A stretch of 64,000 bases of DNA from Symbiodinium kawagutii (Eukaryota > Sar > Dinophyceae > Suessiales > Symbiodiniaceae): assembly GCA_009767595.1 (NCBI GenBank), contig VSDK01025611.1, positions 439,477-503,476 of the forward strand, given 5' to 3'. How positions within the stretch are numbered: the stretch's first letter is position 1; every line of letters begins with the position of its first letter. Made by a program: the position numbers and the translations under genes. The notes under the pieces are model-generated. The model saw nothing but the letters and a program-made list of their open reading frames with translations, was not told the DNA's origin and made no database searches. Below, piece by piece: positions 47,448-57,200 of the stretch.

Positions 47448-50400
47448 TTAGGACTTCTCCTCATCCATCTCACCGTAGTCGTAGACCGCATCCATGCCCG
47501 GGATGAAATCCAAAGTCACTGTCGCTTCCACCGGTTGGAAGGGTGGCAAAGCCATGCGTCCGGGGGCTGAGGGAAGGGGTTTCTCACCAAAGGCCAGGTT
47601 CCCCGGGATCCGCATCTTACGCACCCCACCCGTCTTCATGCCGGCAATGCCTTCCTCAGCGCCGACGTTCGGCATGGAGCTTGGGGAATTGGATCAGCCC
47701 TGAGGTTCCGCAGATTTACCGACCAAAATGAAGCCCAGGAAGACACTGTAAGGTGATACCTGCTATGATGTAACGCCCGACTTCTGGGCCAACCACCAGG
47801 CCGTAGCCCTATTTCTCCGCCAAATCCAAATAACTCCAACTCTGAGACATCCGAATTGGTCGAGTCATCCATCCTATCTGGTCACTCACCTGATCATTTT
47901 TGCAATGATCAATGATGTGCGACAAATTTGGTGGTCACGTTTGATGGGTAATTATCATATTGCATCATGTTTTGACATGCTTCATCACTGCATTTCATAT
48001 TATCACGGTTAGTTATGCTGAACATGATTGCTTTTGGTGAGAATGTGTATGAAGTACTCCCTTGCCCAAGAAGATGAGAACATATGAGAACACACTAAGG
48101 ACCTTAAGTGTAACAAACCATGTATCAAACTTCCCGGCAAGGGTGTAACGATGGCACCTCAAAGTTTGTTCTTTGTGTGTTTGGCTCCAGCCATAAATCT
48201 GTTCATGCTTCAGGTATTTGGGAGGCAAATTTCCAGAGAAAAAACTAAAGCGACCTAAAGCGACATGAATCAGAAAACTAAAGCGACATTTATCAACTTT
48301 CCCCGTGCTTCCAATAGTAGGTAACCAACCCCAGTTACAACAATGGTAGAAACCAGCCAGTGACCTACTTGTGGTACCTGGAGGTTACGCAATCAACATC
48401 GGAAAATCAAAGCGGCATTTACAACATTTTGCAGTAGAGGCTCTTCAGCTTCACAGTTTACCTAGTCAAGTTGAACATCACCCAGCTTCAAAATTAATTA
48501 TGATTAACTAGCTGATAGAAATCGCTGGTTATATCTGGTTGCCAAGTAACTGGAAGCATAGGGTTAAGAAAACTAGCAAATAACCAAACAATGTCGGAAA
48601 ACTAGCGACATTTACGACATTTATCTTTTGAAACCCTTCCGGGTTCATAGGTTGACCACCTTGTCCCACCAGTCGGCTACACCACTCCTGGTAGGCGGGC
48701 CTGGCTCCAGCGCCCTCCCAACGGAAACAGCCAGCTTTCTTTGGAAACTCTTCATGTTCACAGCTTGCCCTTCCAACTTGTACATCACCAGGCTTCACCA
48801 TCATGACCACCAGGTATAGGGGTTATCTTTGGAAACTCTTAAGCTTCACAGTTTACCTTGTCAAGTTAAACAACACCATTTCTATCATTCACCATGGTTC
48901 ACCCGTTAGACACCACCCAGTTTCCATCAGTTCCCATGCTTCATCATGAAAGCCTTGGACCTTCCTAGCTCCCCATACCTCAACCTGGAGCTCCCCGGAG
49001 CCGCCCAGCTACATCCATGCCGGGCAGAAGTTGCCCCACGCCATAGCGGAAGTCCTTGGCCTGGCCTTTCATCAGGTCCTCTACGACGACCTCGCGTTCA
49101 CGCACGTAGGCCTTCAAGACCTACGTGGCTTCGGTGACAACTGGGATGGGGCTGGGGTGGATATAACGAGGCAAGGTTGATAACTTAGATTAAGTCAGGT
49201 TCAGTATCAATCATTGATAGTGAATAGTTGTTATATAGTGAATGATCAGGTTTACTTAAATCTAAATGAATTTACCTTGATTGAAATAATGAGGTTCACT
49301 ATTCGAAGTTCAAGAATCTTAACAGTTAATGACAATGGTCAATCGCTTTGATAGTTCATGGTGAACAACTTTACATTTCCTAATGGTTGGTAGTGAATGG
49401 TAGCTCATGGTACTTAATGATTTGTCAACATAATTTAGGTATTAATGCTTAACGGTTTGTTGGTTTGATAAATAACCATGCACATGGCCTTATTTTCTAC
49501 TTTGACAATGGTTTTTATATGTTTAACCAAAAGTGGTAACCTTGGGTAACCATAGGTTTATGGCAAATAAATCTCCAAACATCGAGGAAAATGAGGATAC
49601 ATGAAAAATCAAACCAAAAAATTGCATAAAATGACCATACACTGCCATAGATTTATGGTCAACCTAATGCCAACACGACTTGGTGGCTTTTAGATCCCTT
49701 GCTAAAAGTCCAACTTTTAGTGGCTGTATGGTAAATCAATCATATCCCAAAAAAGCTGAAAAGCTAAGTTCATAGCTGTAATCCACCCAGACGACTGGGA
49801 AAATCAGGCAGAAACTGTGGATAAATGTGACCCAGACACGTATCGCAGTCCGATCTGATCCCCGATCTGAGGCGTAGCCCCTGGCTCAGCACGGCTGGAC
49901 GCTTGCAAGAGGCGACCACCAGTGTGGCTGGTGATCCGCGATGCCTGGGTTAAGACCTAGGACTACAATCATTCCCGAGTTAATCCAGAACCTTCTGGGG
50001 TTAAACTGAAGGGGCTGATTATTTTGGGGTTCACCTTGTCGGAAGGTCTGTCAGCACTAGGGATTCTGGGGGTTAATGGGTTGAAACTTTCAGGTGGACC
50101 ATGATTTTCTCTCCATCACTGTCATTGGTAATCCTGATGGCTAACCATCACCAACACTTGTCAGCCAATGATTCTTGTGGGGCACTGGCTGTTGCAATGC
50201 TTTAAAGTGTTTGCAAGAAAGAGGAACACATGCAACATACGAACAAGCAGTGAATCAACCGGTCTAGTACATCATGAACCTACCGAACAGCAATCAATCA
50301 CAACGCCAGGAAAACACCATTTTGTAGAGCAGCATCCACCAGTTGTAAGTTGGCTTATGGTACATCAGTCCCTTACCCTACCCTTTGATGCACGTAATTT

Positions 50401-53400
50401 GATGTAAACTCAGGATTACCGAACCGATGGTGATTAACAGGGGACTGCCTAAAAGTGACAATTTCCCCTGCAATAATGGTACCCAACAACTTCAAAATCC
50501 AGGATGTTCTCACCCCAGGCTGAAAATCCAGCATTTATAGCTGATTCCCTTGGGTTTTCCTTTGAAAGTCACAGATTGATTGTCCTTTCACATGTTGGAT
50601 CGATGGAGTGTATCAATTTTGAGGATGGTGTTGGGACTTCACTATAATAGCATGGTAGAAACCAGCTGGCTACATAATACTTCATGAAATCTGAAAGCAT
50701 GAAGTTCAGTAAGAAAAAAATGCATATAACCAGTCGACATCGGAACCAACCAGTTTCAGCTCTGTTTTCTTCCGCTGTCTCGGAAGAAATGTCAACAACA
50801 AAAGTGATCAAAATGACTGACCGGGGCTTTCCTCTCATCCCAAAACATCCCGCACTTCACATCTCCAATCTGGGGCCATTTGGCTGCAGGTACATTCATT
50901 AGTCAAGATTCGCCATTGAACAGGCTTGTCATTATCATTATCCGGCAACTATGATCAATCACAATGATCCAAAATAAGCCATCTTTGATAATCGACCATT
51001 CTCAATGATCATCAACCGCTGTAGGTGCCACAGGTGCTAGCCAACCATCAAACGCCATAGCTGGGAACTACCCCGAGCTACATCCACCAACGGGCCGGTG
51101 CCGTGGCCTGTGCCAACCTTGATATCTTCCCACTCAACGCCGCCGGTGTGGATCTCGTCCTGCAAAAGTTCAGGGATTCTCGCTTTGACTGGCGGGAGAC
51201 GGGGGGTGCGGTCATAAGTAGTACTTGGTGAGACCGGTTGTTCCCTTCAAATGGAGGTTTCTTAAAATAAGGAACCCCAAAAATGGTGGGTTTATTACTA
51301 CTAAATGACTATTAACGGATGATTTGAGGGGTCCCCTATGGTCCCCTATTTTGAGAAACACCCAGATGGGAACTTACACCCCAGCACTGCAAAGAGCGGC
51401 AACCTGCACGTCTTCTTCAATCCCATTCCCTGGAAAACGTGGCTAGTTCCTGCATGCTGCTACGCAACTCGCGCTTCAACGCCAGGACTATCATCGTTCC
51501 GCCATGTTCCGCTATATCATCATTGGCTACTCAAAGACATCTTCATGCCCGCAACATCAACACCCAGCAACCAACCATCAATCAACCTGAAACTTCAACA
51601 TCACCAACCACCAACAGCTCCCACACCAACAGCAAGCTCCACCAACATCAACCTCCAACAGCTGCCCCTTGGGCCCCCCCCTGAGCTCCACCCCCTGAGC
51701 TCCACCCCACGCCTCGCCGCCATCAGGTCGGACCTTCCACGCTTTGGTCACGCCTTTCTCCGCCCAGCTGCNNNNNNNNNNNNNNNNNNNNNNNNNNNNN
51801 NNNNNNNNGGCGGCAGCTGCCGCAGCAGCACGGAGCGCAGCTGGGGCTCTTGGCCTCGTGGTGCTGCCAGGGGTTGGTGCCAGCTATCACTGGGGAATGA
51901 GCAGCGGCACCTGCTGGTGGTGATGATTTTTGATGTGGTGGTGCTGATGGTTGGATGATGGTTGGATGGTTGGATGGTTGGATGATGGTTGGATGGTTGG
52001 ATGATGGTTGGTGATGATAGTGAAGTGAGGATGGTTAGTGAGGATGATTCGTGATGATGGATCGTAGCTGGTTGATGATGGTTGATGATTGGAGAAATGA
52101 TCGAGTTGCTTCATGATGATTGGCGCTTGGTAATGGTCCTGATGAATGGTTTGGATGGGAGAAAATGATGGAAGAAATGATTATTAGTTGATAAGCTGGG
52201 GAATTGTAGGGGATAATGGCCATTAAATAGTTGTTGATGAATTGATGGATGTAAGTGAATGCATGCAATGAATCGGAATTGAAGACCCGCATGATCTATG
52301 GCAAATATGGCTGCACTCTCAATGATGATTAGTAAGGCTCGTGTCGACACTCGTGGTGGTTCATAGGTTGTCATCATGCTTGTGGGTTTAATGGGCAAAG
52401 ACGTGCATGCGCATCAAACAGCAGTGTGCCTGGTAGGTAGGTAGGTAAATGATGTGTAAAACGTTGCAACTGGGATCGATGAACATGATCCATGACGATC
52501 AATTGATCATGGTTGGTGGTGGGTGGTAGTGGATAGAACGGTTGCTGATAGAGGTTGATAAGCAACAATGAGCCGCAATCATCATAACGATGGTAGAAAT
52601 GATCATCCTATTTAAAAAAATGTTGATAGTAGCTGCTGCTAACCTGGCTGGCTATCAATAACATGTTGATCAACTGTAGCTCTGTCCCATCATATCACGG
52701 TCAAGAATGGTTCTTGTACTTGTCATGAAATTCTATGACCAATGACGGCCAATCATTGTTATTGATGGGGCAGGTCATGGCCAGTTGGTGATTTCATGCT
52801 TGCTGATTTCACCTCACAACTGTGTGTGTGTGTGCACATACGTGTGAGCATATCTCAGCAACACGATGTTTCCGTAACTCTCTCCGTATGATTTAAGAGA
52901 TATGCAATTTCATCATTTAAATATCCAAAACATCGGGAATTTCAACATTTACGTTTTGAATGTAAATACATTGAGAGATATCCAAAACATTGTTGATGTA
53001 CATTCATTCACATCGGGAATTTGTATAAACACATCTATAGGTACAAGCAATGGGACCCAGAAAGGCATCGATCCACATACATGCAATCACATATAATTAA
53101 GTGTCTTGGGGTAGAATGGGGTAGAGCAGCTATCCCATGGTAAGAATCCAAAGCATTTATTGAGATGTTCACATGTGATATGCAACATTTACTCCAGAAT
53201 CGCCATATTGACATGGGACCACTGCCAAGATTTCAATGCCCGTCAACAAATTCGACCCTCTGATATGCAAACCTGGAACGCAAAATCACAGCTTTTAGGG
53301 CAAAGTAATACAAATGGTGGATTTTTCAAGCCTCCATCAGCCTCCCAGGTCAGTTTACTAATGTGTACTTCCGTCAATTTCAAAGGTTTCAATACCTATT

Positions 53401-54040
53401 GGCCAAAGAAACCCTATTGGTCATGATTGTCTAGTTGGTGGTTTCAACCGCTATGGAAAACAGTCAACCAAGCGTCTGCTAATTGCTAATCATTACCAAG
53501 GAAAATAACAAACGTGAATCAAACCAGCAACCAGTTCTCCCATTTTCGAGCAGCACCCAAAATCTATTACATTAAATCACCTTCTGTTCCAAACCAATAT
53601 TAAATAAACATCTGGAATACCAACACCATATTCTTTAACCATTTTTGTTACTATATTTAATTAATCATTATTACCCATGGTTAAAGCCACCTATTTTGAG
53701 CAGCACCCACCTGTTTTGAGCAGCACCCAACTGGGCGTTTCTCAAAATAGGGTTGCCCCAAAATCATCCATTAACCATTGATAGCAATAAGCCAATCATT
53801 TTTTTGGGGCTTCCCTACTTTGAGTGTTCCCAACTTTGAGTGTTCCCAACTTTATACGCTTTATAGCAATAAGCTAACCATAAGGTTCCACCAACTAGAA
53901 AACCTTCCGTCACAACCACCCAACGTCGGTCACTCACCGAAGGCACTGGGCGGTGCCAGGAAGTTCGCTTCCCTCACCACGACCAGGCTGGCGATCAAGG
54001 TCAGCACAGCGACGCTACGACGACTTCGGAGGCGTTGCAT
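47448..54040 (-). CDS. Plastid-targeted FKBP-type peptidyl-prolyl cis-trans isomerase, complete, 5 exons
   Basis: Catalyses rotation about X-Pro bonds during protein folding, here probably inside the plastid. Exons: 53938-54040 (ATG at 54040), 51713-51863, 51082-51159, 49013-49120, 47448-47654 (stop TAA). Exon 1 is a basic start (MQRLRSRRS), a hydrophobic core (VAVLTLIASLVVV) and then NFLAPPSAF, which resembles the F-x-A-P motif at the start of dinoflagellate transit peptides. Exon 2 continues an Arg/Leu-rich transit region (PQLRSVLLRQLPP) and contains a gap of 37 N. The FKBP domain is in exons 3-5: GGVEWEDIKVGTGHGTG; FRYGVGQLLPGMD; EGIAGMKTGGVRKMRIPGN; LAFGEKPLPSAPGR; ATVTLDFI. Joins 3/4 and 4/5 are phase 0 with canonical GT donors. 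The acidic tail ends DYGEMDEEKS. The domain is about 130 residues, near the usual size. FKBP identity is firm; isomerase activity is inferred. Confidence 0.87.
48300..48378. mobile_element. Family C element
   Basis: GTGCTTCCAATAGTAGGTAA, then CCAACCCCAGTTACAACAAT and GGTAGAAACCAGCC. In the last FKBP intron. Confidence 0.7.
48430..48890. repeat. Three diverged copies of a 50-60 bp segment
   Basis: CTTCACAGTTTACCTAGTCA at about 48449, TTCACAGCTTGCCCTTCCAA at 48758 and CTTCACAGTTTACCTTGTCA at 48843, each followed by a TTGAACATCACC-like run. The middle copy lies within a minus-strand frame (KLEGQAVNMKSFQRKLAVSV) that is in the middle of an FKBP intron. Confidence 0.6.
49678..49792. repeat. Dispersed repeat F, copy 2, plus a piece shared with 20929-20953
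   Basis: GACTTGGTGGCTTTTAGATC, then TAGTGGCTGTATGGTAAATC. Followed directly by AAGTTCATAGCTGTAATCCA, which occurs again at 20929. Confidence 0.8.
51254..51362. mobile_element. Family A element with duplicated end
   Basis: Left TTTCTTAAAATAAGGAACCCC, right GGTCCCCTATTTTGAGAAAC with GGTCCCCTAT repeated twice. Lies in the FKBP intron between exons 2 and 3. Confidence 0.8.
51772..51808. other. Assembly gap, 37 N, inside FKBP exon 2
   Basis: Run of N within the transit-peptide exon. The exon length with 37 N does not keep frame, so the true gap length is probably different. Confidence 0.99.
51930..52090. repeat. GGTTGGATGATGG short repeat
   Basis: Imperfect tandem GGTTGGATGATGGTTGGATG units passing into GATGATGG DNA, in the first FKBP intron. 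Confidence 0.85.
53428..53533. mobile_element. Family B element
   Basis: CTAGTTGGTGGTTTCAACCG at the left, CAGTCAACCAAGCG inside, GAATCAAACCAGCAACCAG at the right. In the first FKBP intron. Confidence 0.75.
53733..53828. mobile_element. Family A element
   Basis: GTTTCTCAAAATAGGGTTGCC at the left and GGCTTCCCTACTTTGAG at the right; short TTTGAGTGTTCCCAAC repeats follow, and TTTTGAGCAGCACCC repeats precede it. Confidence 0.75.
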
Positions 54041-54124
54041 GGCGTTGGAGACGAAACGCGCTGCCGGGTGGATGGGTTGAGCCGCGAATCTCCGGAAAAA
54101 TGGTGGGATCTGATGTTTTTTCCA

Positions 54125-54320
54125 AGACAAAATGTGGAAAATGAGGGTTTTGAAGGGGAATTTCGTGATGAACATGGTGTTATGAATGGTGGATGTGGTA
54201 GATATTGAAGAAATTGGGGTTTTGAAGTGGAATTCCGCGATGAACATGGTGTTAAGCATGGTGAATGTTGTAGATATTGAAGAATTGCGGGTTTGGAAGT
54301 GGAATTCCGTGATGAACACT
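54125..54320. repeat. Three tandem copies of a 60-65 bp unit just upstream of the FKBP start
   Basis: Each copy has GGTTTTGAAG or GGTTTGGAAG, then GGAATTCCGTGATGAACA-like sequence, then GGTGT and GTAGATATTGAAGAA. The array starts about 85 bp upstream of the FKBP start codon. Confidence 0.85.
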
Positions 54321-54465
54321 GGGTTGAATGAAGGGGAAAGGTACAGTAAACCCTTGTAAAATTACTGATGTTATGATGTGAATGTTGTATACAAGAATCG
54401 ACGATAAACATTAACTCAATATCATTAAATTGAGTCTTAACCATCCAGCGATGTAGAATCTGGCA

Positions 54466-55793
54466 TCAGCTGGGTCTGAGGAGCGCACTGCTCTGCAACA
54501 TGCTTCGGGCGTCCTGCTCCTGGCTCTCGAAGCTTCCCCCCGGATCGGTCCCTGGATTGCTGGATTGCCGGCCTTGCATCTCTTGGGCATGATGAGACCC
54601 ATAGAAACACACCAGTTGTTCACATGACCTGGCTGTGCCGTGTTTTGCCCAAAGAAATTCAGGAGACCCGTGGGGAGACCCATGGACCAAAAGCAGGGGG
54701 CAACGCTGGTTAGGGTCACCCATCAGTTGGGTGGAACTGCTACTACCATCAAGAGATTGGTGGCTCCCAAAGGTTAATGTTCTCAGTTCATCAGTGGTGG
54801 CTATTGATGGTTATATACCAGTTACTCATCATGAAGCAGCTGATTGACCCTCACCAGCTTGTTGACCCTGGTCATCTTCAAGCCATTCATGCTGAAACAC
54901 CGCTGTTGGACTCCTCTTTGTCCAAGATGTTTGGCAGGTAGGAGTCCAGCATAGCCTCAAAAGTGGCCGAGCACCACGTTTGACCGGGAAACTTGGATGA
55001 TGTTGGGTAAACCTAAGTAGGGTAAACTAAACCAGTTGTAGGGTAAATCGAACTTGATGTAGTCAGTTTGACCTGATGTAGGGTCCCAAGTGTGTCACCC
55101 AAACTGCATCAACGATTTTCTGTTTTTTCTGAAGCAACTTGGCTGTGGGTCAAAACCCTGTACCCCTGGTTCCCCGTCATTAAACATTGTTGTCCCTATT
55201 AGTTTTGATGGTTATCCCGTTATCCCCTATTAGTTGGTTAATTAATATTGACTCATAGCCACTTTCGGCAACATGTCCGCTGTGTCAACCCAGCCGACCA
55301 CAGACGATCGAAACCCATCCACCCTCTGAGCTTGGGTCGTACATCTGGGCCACGGGTTCCAATTCCTCAGTTTCGCTATGGGGGGAGGTATCCCAGACCT
55401 CCAAGTTCGAACCAGCAGAAGCCTCAAGGAAATGCCGAGTCATTACAGAAAACAACTGGGGTGAATTTACAATCAGAGATCGTTCAAAACCATGAAGAAA
55501 CTGTGAAAATCGCGAGAGACCATGAAAAAACATGAAAAAACATGAAAAAAACATGAAAAAAAACATGAAAAAACATGAAAAAAACATGAAAAACATGAAA
55601 AAACATGAGAAACCCGGAGTTTCTGGCACTTTTTCTTGCCTGCCAACGGCCTCAAAAGGCCACCTGTGTTGTCAAGGTTCCAATTCGATCTCGCCCTGCT
55701 TTTCTCGCACCTGCGCATGGCTGGACGGAAACGAATCCGCTGAACTTGGGGCGAAGCAAGGGGGGACCACCTCGATCACCAAGTCTGGAGCAT
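54466..55793 (-). CDS. 3' exons of an unknown gene
   Basis: Exon 55711-55793 ends at a canonical CAG|GTGCGA donor and reads APDLVIEVVPPCFAPSSADS then FPSSHAQ. A last exon 54466-54581 reads EMQGRQSSNPGTDPGGSFES, then QEQDARSMLQSSALLRPS and a TGA stop, with high third-position GC; an alternative frame is open in the same place. The phase between the two exons does not match directly, so at least one exon is missing. 'PDLVIEV' recalls Uma2-type endonuclease domains, but that alone is too little. The stop lies about 430 bp upstream of the FKBP start codon. Confidence 0.4.
55140..55262. mobile_element. Family E element, copy 2
   Basis: Starts TGGCTGTGGGTCAAAACCC and ends TTGACTCATAGCCAC. Same interior as copy 1, with an 8-10 bp internal duplication (TTATCCCGTTATCCCC). 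Confidence 0.85.
55505..55612. repeat. CATGAAAAAA short tandem repeat
   Basis: About eleven units of CATGAAAAA with variable A runs. Confidence 0.95.
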
Positions 55794-56240
55794 CTAAGCA
55801 TCTACCTTTGGGCAACCTGGCCATGGAAAACATGTTATGGAAAATCCATGGTTTGATGTATCTATGGATTTTTTGGCCAAGGCTTCTCAACCAATTTGTC
55901 CTATCACTGGCATGTATCTGTTGGAGGTGGTCCGTGTAATATTCCATCGCTAGGTTTCATGATGGGAGAGTCGTTGTTCAACACGTGCAACTTCCATTCA
56001 AAAGTTGGCCTCTGGCCACCCCGACCATCCCGATGATGTAAAAATATGCAAAATCGGAAGACTGATTCAGCATGCAAAAACAGTACAACTCCCCTCTGCT
56101 GTTTCATGTGTCAGGCTATCTAGCACAGTGCTTGTTCCCAATACACCCTGCAAAGCAAGACATGGAAATCACACTGCCAAACGGCTTAGGTCATATAGAA
56201 ACTTGCACCACGAACATCAACATGTCCCAGGCCACAAGTT

Positions 56241-56777
56241 CTAGCGCTTGCTGGCAGCGTCTTTGCCGCAGCTCACTTCCCCCCAGTGCGCCTCGCGCAG
56301 GGTGCTCATCACATGCCCCAAGGCCTCGATATCGCCATCTGCCACCTGATCACAGGGCTGCAACCGCCACAAGAATTCCAACCATGCACTTGGATCTGCA
56401 GCTGGGGTTCGTTCACCAGGGTTATGAACCCTACAAGGTAGCTGAACTAGTCCCTATAACCGTGGTGAATGCTCCCAGTTGCAAAAAAATGGAGCTGCAC
56501 ATCCAAGCACCCAACCAGGTTGACCACCCAACCAACCAACCAACCAACCACCAGACCAGGCAATCCTTCGCTGCTGTTCGATGCTGCTTGCCCCTGACAT
56601 CACCAGCCGTGCCCCTGCCTCTTGGCTCAACTTCTTCATGGTGGACTTGATCACCTCACTGAGCGCTTCCAGCCGTTGAAAGGCCTGGCATCATGCGACG
56701 CCAAGGGGCTGCTTGGCCCAGGCCCACTGCTTGGTGAACTGCCGGGCGAGGTTGGTGAAGTGGCTTGACTTCCCCAT
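56241..56777 (-). CDS. Two-exon gene with an in-frame TGA at codon 29
   Basis: Exon 1, 56592-56777, starts MGKSSHFTNLARQFTKQWAW and reads on to KQPLGVA, then TGA, then without shift CQAFQRLEALSEVIKSTMKK and LSQEAGARLVMSG. It ends at a GG|GCAAGC donor in phase 0. Exon 2, 56241-56345, begins after CTGTGATCAG and reads VADGDIEALGHVMSTLRE, then AHWGEVSCGKDAASKR and TAG. Read through, the product is 96 codons, highly helical and basic at the start. No family recognised. The TGA could be a selenocysteine codon, a sequencing error (TGG to TGA), a sign of decay, or the site of a very short intron. The start lies only 70 bp after the stop of the gene upstream. Confidence 0.55.
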
Positions 56778-56846
56778 GGCTTAGCTGGGCTTGACTTCCA
56801 CGTGCTTCCACTTATAAGTTGGTCGAACCAATTGAGAAGCTGATTT

Positions 56847-57146
56847 TTATCCAGGATCCGCCTGGCAAACAAGCTGGTTTGATCCAGCATTCGCCTGGGA
56901 CCCAGCTGTGAGCCAACCTAAGCTAACAATCCCTGGGGGTGTCGCTTTGTGGATATCAACCCCTAGAACCATCCCCTGTCAACCAATTATAGTTGCTTAA
57001 GATCACTAGGAAGAGCCATCAAGTAAGACCTTCAATTTTAACCGTGACTCATCCTGCTGGTAATAGCCAGCCAAAGCAACTTGTTAGTACTGAATAATTA
57101 GTGTGAATAACATCCTGATTAAGGTGGCTACATCCATAGTATCAAC

Positions 57147-57200
<54 letters not shown>

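Noticed and set aside
49835-49950. Extra FKBP exon (GGRLLQASSRAEPGATPQIG)
   Set aside because: Lies in the intron between two FKBP exons that already join in phase and complete the domain.
51338-51958. 206-codon plus-strand open frame across a gap
   Set aside because: Crosses N bases and covers the minus-strand FKBP transit exon; low-complexity composition.
55711-55793. Uma2-type endonuclease domain
   Set aside because: Only the words PDLVIEV agree; no catalytic residues can be placed.
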